Positions 1 through 9,503 of a stretch of DNA of 64,000 bases are shown here, one piece after another. A program made the position numbers and the translations under genes. Each line of letters starts with the position of its first letter. The first letter of the stretch is position 1. The stretch covers positions 992,001 to 1,056,000 of the forward strand of contig CAJVGD010000010.1 in NCBI GenBank assembly GCA_910890315.1, in the 5' to 3' direction. This DNA is from Serendipita indica DSM 11827. Its lineage: Eukaryota > Basidiomycota > Agaricomycetes > Sebacinales > Serendipitaceae. The notes beneath the pieces are model-generated. The model was not told the DNA's origin. It made no database searches and worked only from the letters and a program-made list of their open reading frames with translations.

Positions 1-166
1 TCAGTTATACTTCTCCAACTGAACATATCTAATGATCCCCAGAGTATCATACTGACTGTTGTACGGCCAACCAAGTCTATCATTGTGACTGAAGCAGAGT
101 CGATGATCCGGAGAAAAAAGATGTAATAGTACAAAGATAACATACACGAGCAGCCAGAGATACGAT

Positions 167-687
167 CTAAGTAGCGCGCTCTCCACGCAGGCGGCGAGCC
201 AACTGCAAATCCTTCGGCTGGATCGTGACACGCTTGGCGTGAATCGCAGCAAGGTTCGTGTCCTCGAACAACGATACCAAGTAAGCTTCAGCCGCCTCTT
301 GCAACGCGAGCACGGCCGACGATTGGAAGCGGAGGTCCGTCTTGTAGTCTGAAAGTAACGTTAACAAGAGAACAAAGACCCAGTGACCCCAACTTACCCT
401 GAGCAATCTCACGGACGAGACGCTGGAATGGCAGCTTGCGGATCAAGAGCTCAGTGCTCTTCTGGTAGCGACGGATTTCACGAAGAGCCACCGTTCCGGG
501 CCTGAAACGATGGGGCTTCTTCACACCAGACGCAACCGTCTTTGGTGCCGTCTTGCGAGCTTGCTTGGTTGCGAGTTGTTTACGGGGCGCCTTGCCACTG
601 AACAACACCAGTCAGACGCGTCTCCAAAGCCGTTGTTGACGAGGCGTACCCAGTAGACTTGCGAGCAGTTTGTTTCGTGCGGGCCAT
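167..687 (-). CDS. Histone H3 (left copy)
   Basis: Core nucleosomal histone H3, 139 aa, from three exons: 687-650, 597-398 and 348-167. Introns are 52 and 49 nt with GT..AG ends. The N-terminus has K4 and K9 in the usual context, the histone fold is canonical (for example [13 protein letters not shown] and [13 protein letters not shown]), and it ends RGERAT. The protein is identical to the one encoded at 19639-20157. Oddities: the tail between K27 and the VKKPHR motif is two residues longer than the usual 135-136 aa H3, and residue 24 is Q. The neighbour on the same strand is a DUF7918 gene, and no H4 gene is paired with it. Start and stop are clear. Confidence 0.96.
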
Positions 688-1013
688 TGCAGAGTTTTAC
701 GAGTTTTTGGGATTGGGCGCGGTGATGGGCGGGGACAAGTTGTGAGGTCGGACGAAGGCCAAATCTGGGCCAGCTAATAAGTCGAAAGCCAGCGCGTGTT
801 CAAACTCCGCTGGCAAACCTTAATCAGTCACGTGATTCATCTCGCTCATTGCAGTGACGAGACGCCAAATTCAAGTTGTGAAACATTACAGTGAATAATT
901 ATACATCTATTTCTCGCACAATGAGAGCGTCGCACAGAGAGGCATGGCCAGACGCGTCCAGTCGGAGTTTGAATTCGCGTCGAGTCGAGCTCCTAAATCA
1001 GTCCTAGTCTTCA
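688..1013 (-). promoter_or_regulatory. Histone H3 promoter region (left)
   Basis: About 330 bases upstream of the H3 ATG are conserved nearly unchanged in the other arm, while sequence further upstream is not. It contains a CACGTGA element (E-box type) about 150 bases before the ATG in both copies. No clear TATA box was identified. The role is inferred from position and conservation between the arms only. The rest of the gap up to 1213 shows nothing recognisable. Confidence 0.55.
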
Positions 1014-1213
1014 TTCTGTAGATTACGCAGACTACAGTCATTATAAACTGTCACTGCTCAAGAAAATAGGGGCAAGACAGGGTGATTATAGTACGGTACG
1101 GTAACTGGTTTACATGATGGTACTATATGTTCAATTGGTCCACGTTTCGATGCTCTCCACTTGAATCATGTAGGTCCGTCGACAAAACGAATGTATAAGC
1201 TCTCGACGGCCCT

Positions 1214-2347
1214 TTAGTCGAGTTCTACGACCTCATCGTCACTGGAGAGAACAATGGGAGACGTCTCGCGAGTTCCTGTTGTACCGGATAGAATAAGAAT
1301 TGGAGACTCTTCGACCTTCACACGCTTGCGCTTCTTCAGAGTCTTCATCCGTTGGCTCAACGCTGCAATCTTTGCCTACAGAAGATTAGCATTTGATCAA
1401 GTTCCCAGCATGAGGTACTACTCACCGCAATCTCCTGCTCTTCGTCGGATGCACCGCTTTCGTCCTCACTCTCAGACGCCTCCGAGGCATTCCTCTTGAC
1501 TCCAAGCAGTGATTGATCCGTAGAGGTTCGAATATGTCCCATAGCCTGTAGTATATCTATCCACACTGATGAGCCACCTTTCCACGAATTTTTGGGGTGT
1601 CAACCTTCGGGACGATAGCGGAAAAGAAACACGGCAAAGGGCTCCTTATCGATGAACTCTACAGCAGCGCTGACATCACATGTGTGGGTTGCAACTTTTT
1701 CGCCGATTCTATGCAGTATTATGAGCGACCTATCTCTGTATAAGCGCGGACCATACTTGATGCGATGCCCGCCCAAAGTCTTCTTTCCCTCGTGAACATC
1801 ACTGCTTTCCAATGTAGACTTGATAACCTGTTGAACAGCTTTTACCGTCCAACCGGGCTTAATGCGCCAGAATTCGACCTTGAGCGATCCGAGGTCGGGG
1901 TTAGCTCGACTCTGAGCAGCCTTGTCGTCATCTACGGATAATAAGAGTCTTGCTCACTGATATTCAACTCCTCTCACCCGTGAGTGTGATTGTCGAAAAC
2001 AAAAGCGCTCGAATTTCATTCCCAACCGCCATTCCTTGCATCATATACTCAGTAGTTTCTATTTTTTGGACTCTGTTATCGACGATGCTTCCGTCACAGA
2101 AGACCCTTATCGCCCAGGTGTAGGTAGCACGAGCCTTCCATGTGCATTTGACATAAAATCGCTTCACACGGTTAAACAAGTAACTAGTGTGTTGGATGCG
2201 ACACACCTTGTCTGCTTCGCTAGGAACCCAACATGACCTGAACCGCTTTGTAGGATTTTTCGATGGATCGCGTCCTTCAACTGAGTATTCCTGCAGCCGA
2301 GTGTCTCCGCATACAACATGAACAGAGATGTCGTTAATAGTTGGCAT
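1214..2347 (-). CDS. DUF7918-domain protein a (intact)
   Basis: Protein of 314 aa, function unknown. Exons: 2347-2207, 2161-1978, 1931-1605, 1556-1426, 1375-1214; all junctions are GT..AG and keep phase. The N-terminal half carries the features I associate with DUF7918: MPTINDIS start, SCWVPSEADK, then W.I..FCDG and LTG. The middle has KTLGGHR and FRYRPE. The next part starts DILQAMGHI and leads to an acidic stretch (SGASDEEQE), then a short coiled coil of about 35 residues rich in K/R (RKRVKVEE), likely a nuclear signal. It ends with PIVLSSDDEVVELD. The KVEE context fits a PsiKxE sumoylation site and the end resembles a SUMO-interacting motif. Closest relative in the window is copy f at 17977, in mirrored position. 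Confidence 0.85.
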
Positions 2348-2892
2348 TACTGAGACGACAAGATAACAGTCACTTTGTTGGAAGAAGATGGTCGGGTCGA
2401 AGCCTCTTTAGTAGTTTGTCCACCTATGCCCACGCTTTCCCTCGAGACCGAATGTCGATTCTACACGTTACGTTGGCACATCTAAACAGGGCTCTAATCA
2501 AGGCTTTGTTTCCTGGAAGTTTACCCCATGGCAATCAAGCCTTTCGAAATCGCTGTAGATACGACATGAATCAAAGTCCTGCCTTCATTCGATTTACGAG
2601 CACATCGAGTGCATTTCAGAATATAAGCAGACTACCAGAACCAAGCGTTGGGTCTCAGCTGGCGGCAATGCAAGTTTCTCAAAATGTATTGAGTACGTAT
2701 ATTTAAGCAAGAGACTAGCTACGGATCAACGTAACGAATACGAGAGAAACTGAGTCGTAGATCATCAATACACACGACTCTACGTGGAGTAGTGCAGTGA
2801 CAAAAGTGAACTCCGCTGATGGAGCGAGGGCTTTTGTACATCAAAGGATTTCCCTAACAAGGAGACATCATAATGAATTTATAGCTATTCCC
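2348..2892. other. Intergenic, between DUF7918-a and DUF7918-b
   Basis: No gene recognised. Short reading frames here have no family resemblance and no consistent intron signals. It serves as 5' flank of copy a and 3' flank of copy b. Confidence 0.5.
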
Positions 2893-4036
2893 TTAGTCAA
2901 TTACGACCACCTCGTCATCCTTCGTCAGGTCGATAGGACTCCTCTCGCTCGTTCCTCGGCTACCAGAAAGTATCAAGATCGGTGCTTCTTCCACCTTGAC
3001 CCGTTTGCGCTTCTGTACGCCTTTCAGTTGCCGCTGAAGAGCTGCAATCTTCGCCTGTACAATGATTGAGACTATCTTCTAGTCGAGCATTGGAATCACA
3101 TACAGCAATTTCCTGTTCCTCATCAGAGGCGCCACTTGAACTATCACTCTCGGGTGATTTAGAAGGCTTGCGCTTTACTCCACGACTCGGTGCAACCAAA
3201 GGAGCTGGTATATGTCCCATGGCCTGAAGCATAGCTTTCAGGAGTCAGCCAGAGAAGAGACGTCCATGATCGAAACACTTACCCTTGGGACGATAGCGAA
3301 ACACAAACTGGGCAAATGACTCCCTATCTAGATATGTAGCGTTTACCGACGTATATTTAGTATCCAGAGGTGTCGCGCCAATTCTTGACAGGGAATATCA
3401 GCATACTACCAAATAGGACCTGTCTGAGCGTACTGCGTGCAGTGAAATCCAAGCGTTTGTTTTCCCTCAGGGATTTCTGTGGGTCAGAGATTGACTGGGC
3501 AACTGACGATGGATCGCTGCGTTGCCCTCATTGGCTTCCAATCCGACCGAATGCGCCAGAACTCGACCTTGATCGTCCCAAGGGCTGGACTGAGACCTGT
3601 GGGATGAGCGGTGCTTTTGTCTGGGATATATGGTATGAGCGGTCAGCGTGCTTTGGATATCAAAGCTTGTTGTCTTACCCGTGAGCCTGACATCCGCAAA
3701 TAGAAGCGAATGCGACTTTGACCCACTGATGGCTCCCTTGAAGACCAGTTGTAAATCTATTGACTTTGCCAATAAGTTGCCAACGAGAACACCGTCACAG
3801 AGGAAGCGGATGGACCAGTCGAATGCCGAGCAAACTGTCCAGTCGCATCTGACTTGAAAATTCTGACACACTGCTCAGCCATCTACACACAAGGTGCCAT
3901 TAGTTTTTACCTGGTTCGACTCGCTCGCTATCCAACAGGATTGGGACCGCGTCGAAAGGTCGGTTTCAATCGAGTACTCTGGGAGTACGGTATTATTACA
4001 GATTACATGTGATGTGATGTAACCGAGAATGGGCAT
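2893..4036 (-). pseudogene. DUF7918 copy b, disabled
   Basis: Same layout as copy a. Exon 1 is 4036-3911 (MPILGYIT, CWIASESNQ), followed by the W.I.FLCDG / RLTG exon, KQTLGFHC, FRYRPK, LQAMGHIPAPL and an acidic stretch. The last exon, 3054-2893, encodes a K/R-rich helix and the end SPIDLTKDDEVVVID. An in-frame TGA stands after CPVNL in exon 3, where copy e has GGC, and the splice sites just after it are no longer coherent. I therefore call it a pseudogene, though the last exon is well preserved. The nearest relative is copy e at 16590, its mirror partner. A very short intron could in principle remove the stop, but no good sites support that. Confidence 0.7.
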
Positions 4037-5128
4037 ATCGAGCGAGGGGTCACTTCTCAGAGTTGGTGGGGTCCAAGTTGAGACTCGGTCGAGCCCAGAT
4101 TTCTCCGCTTTGGAGACTAATATATTCATATATGGGAAGCTCCCAACGCCCTTTTGAGTCCTGTCGTGCATGATGCGATGCTGGCTCAGCTTACCGTCAG
4201 CTACACCAGCTCCCGTATGAAAAGATACAAGAACGCTCCAAACTGGCATGTGCACACATGGTCGGCCATGATGGTTCCTGGATATGTAACGTAAGCTCTG
4301 TTGATCCTCCCGGTCTGTCAGCAGACAAACTCACTGCCAGAATATGGCCAGATGATGAGCATCGTGCAGGGTGACAGGGAAGTCCAATTTGCACAAAAGA
4401 GTACATTTGTGTGTTGACCCTGCACGGCGTCATTGGCCTATCGATCGCATTTGGAGGGATCGATGTAACCAACGGACTAGTACGTTGGATACAAATCTGT
4501 ATCCGCGGACTAGTCCGTCCGATCCATCAGTGCCGCGCGGGAAACTTGGATAATAGAAATATTCTCACACGCAGAACTGCATGTAGATTATGTGGTCCAT
4601 ACCGAGAAAAGTTTCTGGTCTACCGACAGCCACATCAGCAGCTGTATAGGGCAGCTCGCTCACTCACTAGAGAGCTTATGTGAACCAGAGGGGGCAAATT
4701 TTCACGTAAAGTAAGCTGGGGTGCATTTCACAGGTTCTCTACGTTGAGGCATACGCCGCATTGTTTCTGTCCATTAGTGTCAGCAGAAAAAAGAGTCCCG
4801 AAGAAAAGATTAGGGTAAGAGCCAATTTCTGGAAGACCAGCGAAGTCCCGCTCCCCTGCCAATAGTTCGCGAACGCTTCGCGAGTGTGACCAGTATAACA
4901 TGTACTCAACGTGGAATCGCAAGCATTTTGCAGAGTCGCGCTACTCGTTTTTCGCCCATCCGTCTGTCCTAGGGGGTTTGCGGCTGGCTTGCTTGGAACA
5001 CGGGCAGCGGCCAAGTTTCCCGAGCTAATTTCCTAGGAAAATCAGTATGATTTCGGTACATAGAGGCGTTTTCATCAAGTACACCCGTCTAACAAAGTAC
5101 GGACACAGGTTGAACTGAGCCCACGTCA
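4037..5128. other. Intergenic; outer end of left arm homology
   Basis: About 1.1 kb without a supported gene. The part near 4240-4340, read on the minus strand, keeps recognisable similarity to the sequence upstream of copy e around 16280-16380 (for example a shared TCCAGGAACCA word), so the inverted homology reaches at least about 4.4 kb. The remainder up to the kinase gene has only shadow reading frames. Confidence 0.5.
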
Positions 5129-6132
5129 ATGACCAAACTTGTAGAAGATCTGACGGGCAAAGAGGCCCTCGAATCCGCCCTTATCGCAGCCAGAGACTAT
5201 CGAAAACATAAAATTCGCGTCCTCGAGCTTAATGAGAACCAAGGTTGCTCTAGCACGACTTTTGTCGTCGACTATGAAGATCAAACCAAGTCGATCATCC
5301 AGCTTAGAAATGATCGAATCGATACTATACTTGTATCCCTTGCTCATGGTATATTAGGGGATATTGTACCACTTGTGCGGGCTGTCAAAGCGAGCCATAC
5401 CATGTTTGCGTATGGAATGCGGTTTATACAAGGAAGCCGCTGGGAGCCGCTGATTATCACCTCGTTGAAAGAGGATATGAATATCGCGGGGCAGCTTGGC
5501 TCGATTTTGGCCAAGTGTCGGTTGGGTGGAACGACAAGCGAAGCGATTATCAACTACACTATAGTCCCTCGTCTCGAGTCAATTATCCGAGATCAACTTC
5601 CTAGCCTAGAGGATAAGCATCCACGCCTTCGCGGGTGGTTTGAACGCTTGCTTGCCCGAGCGCCCAACGTGAAGCGACTGCCTCTTACTCTAACTCACAT
5701 AGATGTCAATCCATTCAACGTATGTCGTTGCTTTATTCCTGGAAATTCTGCTTATAGTCTTTGTTCATATAGGTGATCGTCGATGAATCCTCCCCTCCGC
5801 AAATTGTGGGACTTATCGACTGGCAAGGTGCTACCATCTTACCATTCGCCATGAATGCCTACCAGATTAGACTTATTGCGGTTCTCAACCGCCAAGGAAT
5901 CGATTGCCCAGACTCCACGACTGCTACGCCAATTGCAACCGCATTTTGGCAAACATTGACGCAAGATATTGATACAGAACTGAAAGGAGCCGTACTAGAT
6001 GCTATGAGCATCGGAATGATTCTTTTTTGTGACTTTCATGAAGATTTAGGAATACCTCCTGAAAGGATATTGCAAAACACAGTCGCCCGCTTGGACTGGC
6101 TGGAGGAAATATATCGTCCCCTTTGTAAATAA
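5129..6132 (+). CDS. Aminoglycoside-phosphotransferase-like (APH) kinase
   Basis: Protein of 316 aa in two exons, 5129-5719 and 5773-6132, with a 53 nt GT..AG intron placed directly after the catalytic motif. The APH/choline-kinase-like fold (PF01636 type) is indicated by the Brenner-type motif HIDVNPFN around residue 190 and by GLIDWQ about 20 residues later, which supplies the metal-binding Asp. The N-lobe is divergent and I cannot place the nucleotide-binding Lys with certainty. Such genes are abundant in Agaricomycetes and their substrates are mostly unknown; resistance should not be inferred from the family name. It lies on the plus strand between minus-strand DUF7918 copies b and c, so it interrupts the array. 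Length is normal and the frame is clean. Confidence 0.8.
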
Positions 6133-6484
6133 GCTATAAATTAGTTTCTACTATCTGTCAGTACAGAAATCTAAGTTGATCGTGAGTCAGGTGAAGATTA
6201 ATAATCTACCCCAGCAAACTCCGAGGGCAATTTAATAGCCAATCGTCCGTGGGATCCTATATTGACAATGCATCAAGTCGGAGACCAAAGATAATTCAGC
6301 GTGTAAACATAGTAAGTAGTACTAGATTTGTGTGTGGAAGGATGCTCGCTAGTCGCCCGTGAGCGCTGAGTAACTATGACAAAAAATCTGCATAACAGTG
6401 AGATATAGTACAAAGTGGGGCTCGCCAAAATCGAGTGCAAGAAAAGATAGGAATAGAGGCAGAGCAGAAGCCACGTTCGCCAGT
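6133..6484. other. Intergenic between converging kinase and DUF7918-c
   Basis: About 350 bases of 3' flank for two converging genes. Nothing recognisable. Confidence 0.5.
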
Positions 6485-8232
6485 TCAGTCGCTCGGATAC
6501 AGAAGGTCTACGTCTAGCGCGTCATCTTTGTCGGTTCCCCATGCTCCGGGTTTGATTGAGATTTCCTCTCTCTTTGGGGATATATCTCTTGCGCGCTTTC
6601 GTGGTCTCTCATCTTCAGACACACTTCGCAGTTGTCGAGTGAAACAGAGAATATTTATCTAATCAAACGTGAAATATGAAGGACCTCGTGGTATAAAATA
6701 CCTGAATCCGGTCGCGTTCCTCACAAAGAGTCAAATACTCTTCGTCGTCGATCTCTACCGTGAATGCGGAATGCTCCATGTAGCGCGATGCTATCTTCTC
6801 CTGGATTGACTCGAGCTCTTTCTGAAGCCTAGGTATAGACTGCGCTGCCTGCAAACGATTAGATGCGGTAGTGTGCGCCCAGTCGTCAAATACCGTTTCA
6901 GTAGAACTTTCCTTGGATAGCCTGCGCTTCGGTATAGGGCGCTTGAGCCCATTAGCCTTTAGTAATTCTGAATTGAGTTTAGGGAACCTGATGCCATTCT
7001 GAAGGGCAATTACACACCTTCAGATATGTATTTGAATACGAAGGCATATTTCGGATGTTCAGATTGATACTTTGTTATAAATTCTCCGTCAGACTCCCCG
7101 AGATGGTGTCAGGATTAATCTCATTGAAGAGGTCTTCGGCGTGGGCGCCATTCGGAGGAAGGATCCTTCCGTATTAATCTATCAGTTTCCTTCAGCGCTG
7201 CAGGTGGAACATTGCGTATGGATAACCTTGCACGGCCTCTTGAGACTGAGGCGTCTTATCCTTTGTGCGAATGTATGGAGGAATTAGAGAGTTGGATCTC
7301 CCAAGTTCTTCACCAGATTCAATATCACCGTCGCCCTCGTCATTTTCCGAACCATCATTGATCGCCGCACTGGCATCTATACGCTCGAGTTGCCTGTCTT
7401 CACTCGCGAGCCTTTGGCCGATTCTGCTGATCTGTGATTAGTGGAAATGAAATATAGGTTACCCACGTGATGCGATGGCTGAACCTTTCCTTCTTTCGTT
7501 CGTGAATCTCCGTCTGCTTCAGGAGAGAATTATTGTCTTGATTCCCTGTGCCTTCGTGCTCTCCGCCAGTACTGATATCCTTTCGATATTTTGATTGATA
7601 TCATGGCTTCCCGGGAACATGTCTGGCCTTCGCTCATGCTGTACTTCTGACATACCATCTTGCGTGGTTTCTAGAGGGTCAGGAGTTGTGATACTTTTTC
7701 TTGGTCGTCTTTATATCTGGTTTCTTCTTCTTCTTCTCTTCCATCGCAGGTTAACTGGCCAGCACTGGACTTCTATTTCTCCGTGATAGTCTCCGAGCGT
7801 ATTTTGCAGTGATTTATCATCGTCTGCCAGATAATATAGTGAATAGAATATACTTGCATTATAATTACCTGTTGTGATGAGTTTTGCAAATTCGAGAGCG
7901 AAGATATCGCCGCCCATCTCCATACCTCGAACGACCAGGCTTTCATTCCCCGCTGTAGTGACATTGTCTCAACAGCCACTTCGTCACAGAATGTCCTGAT
8001 TTCCCAGTCATGCCTTGCTCGCCTGTTCCAGTCGCAACGAACTTGAAAAGGCTAGAGCAATTCAGCCTCAGCGAACACTTGTTATACTGCAACTGACCTT
8101 TCCGGCTTCGGCTGGGATATAACAGGTCGCCTTGAGATATTTTGTCCGCTCGCCACTTGTCTTGTGACCAAACTCCGGAAGTGGCATGCCATCCGAGTAA
8201 ATGTGAATTTGAATGTTGTCAATAGTTGGCAT
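6485..8232 (-). pseudogene. DUF7918 copy c, divergent and frameshifted
   Basis: A more distant family member. It begins MPTIDNIQIHIY at 8232, has CYIPAEAGK at the first splice junction and PFQVRCDW in exon 2. Exon 2 loses frame near 7917: the AWSFE segment and the following GMEMGGDIF segment need one extra base to join. Downstream pieces are clear: TKYQSEHPKYAFVFKY, then LNSELLKANGLKRP (the family's LQAMGHI position), a coiled coil (RLQKELESIQEKIA), and a last exon at about 6660-6485 with RPRKRARDISPK and DALDVDLL. The central linker (about 7030-7780) has stops in every simple reading, so other lesions or missed introns are likely. The C-terminus differs from the other copies, which suggests an older branch. 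Confidence 0.6.
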
Positions 8233-8849
8233 GGCGCTAGACAGCGAAATATTTTGATGGGAATCGACGGCCAAAAAGGAGGCTCCACCCGCAACCAGAG
8301 ATGCTGGAACAAATGTGGGACTCAACTCGACATTAAAGTGAATAATTGACATGTAAAGAGCCTAGCTTCCTCTTCGATAGCCTCGTGACTATCTCCACGA
8401 CCTGAAAACCCATTATCAATACTATTTTCCCTCTCTCTCTATATATATTACTCTTCACAGAGAACGAGCTTTCCCATCGCACTGAAATAGTCACTGGTCC
8501 ACTAGTTTTGCACATCTTACAACGAGGAAAAGGTCAACGGGAAGAACTGACATATACTACGAGTGTGAGGCTCTACTCCTTGTATATTGAAGCATGGCCT
8601 TGGAATGGCAAGAGGGCACGGAAGGTCGGTCCGCGTGGCATACGTGCAAATGTAGAATACACAGACTCTTCAGCAGAAAGAACAGCTGATGAACAATCAA
8701 GCTAATCAAGAACCTTTATACCAGACTTCGATAGCGTGTCATTGACGCCTGTCGAGAGTCGAGGATCGCCGCGCCCTTGCGCTCGACGCCGCTGAAATCC
8801 AACAGCGAAGCAAGACCCTCAAATCCAACGAGTTCACATCCCCGATCTC
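8233..8849. other. Intergenic with an open plus-strand fragment
   Basis: No confident gene. On the plus strand from about 8739 to 8972 a frame stays open (starting RLSRVEDRRALALDA) without a start codon. It overlaps the decayed H3 copy and I do not recognise it. Confidence 0.35.
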
Positions 8850-9380
8850 ATTCTTCGAAAGTCAATGGTTCTCCGATTTGACCCTGAGTCAAACAGCCGG
8901 CACGTTGGAGGTCCAAATGTGGGGACTCCTCACTCGTGAGCTGCCTCCTATCAATGATACTGATGGTAGATAAATTTTCTTTGAGAGGAGTCAACCCACA
9001 GAGGACGCAACGGTGTCGTCTGCGCCTGATGGTAGGAGTTCTTGATGACGGCTGTTGGCGAACTGAGTCGACAATGCACATAGGACAGCATTTGAAGTTT
9101 CTGACCTCGATGAACTATTATCGGGAGTACCACCTATTAGAGAGGTTTGGGCAGGTTCGTTGAACTCGGCTTCATGATCAGGGACAGCACCAGGAACTCG
9201 TTTACTGGAGGATCTGAGACATTTTATACGAGTTTTATTGGCATGTGTATGTATCCATCGCGATGAAAGTTGTTTGCGAGGCGCCTTTCCACTGTAGTAA
9301 TGGTGAATGACCACAGAAATGGAGAGGAAGATGATAAAATACCCAGTGGACTTTCTTGATGTTTGTTTCGTACGCGCCAT
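8850..9380 (-). pseudogene. Decayed histone H3-like copy
   Basis: The 5' end is unmistakable. Exon 1 at 9380-9343 encodes MARTKQTSRKST, then a GT..AG intron sits at the same phase as in the intact H3 genes, and exon 2 opens GKAPRKQL. After that, alignment holds only in short pieces and different frames: an RRRRHR run, a segment resembling the CTC-AAA-GAA..TAC stretch of ALREIRRY, a QRLVRE-like piece, and a GACCTCCA piece matching DLRFQ. It follows DUF7918-c on the same strand, exactly as the intact H3 follows copies a/b and e/f. A CENP-A-like gene was considered, but the histone fold is not readable. The intact N-terminal tail still opens a frame of about 90-100 codons. Confidence 0.65.
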
Positions 9381-9503
9381 GCGGGCCCTCGCTGAAATTG
9401 AGCGAGATGGAAGAGATCAAGGAGACGTCGCCAGTGCGCGCTCACGACACAGCGTCGTTAGCCAGAAACGTGTATATTTACTTCAGAGTCCGTTGAGCGT
9501 ACA

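Larger units (their letters stand above)
119..1013. repeat. Left arm of near-identical inverted repeat (histone H3 unit)
   Basis: The reverse complement of this stretch matches 19311-20207 almost base for base. The match covers the H3 coding exons, both introns, about 330 bases of 5' flank and about 45 bases after the stop. I found only scattered single-base changes (for example one in intron 1 and a few in the promoter) and a two-base difference in intron 2. Homology with the mirrored region continues beyond this block into the DUF7918 genes but is much weaker there. Confidence 0.93.

Noticed and set aside
5129-6132. Reading the APH-like gene as an antibiotic resistance gene
   Set aside because: The fold is shared by many fungal kinases of unknown substrate; nothing in the sequence points to aminoglycosides.
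8850-9380. CENP-A gene with an H3-like tail
   Set aside because: The N-terminus fits, but the histone fold is only readable in fragments across frames, so pseudogene is the safer call.
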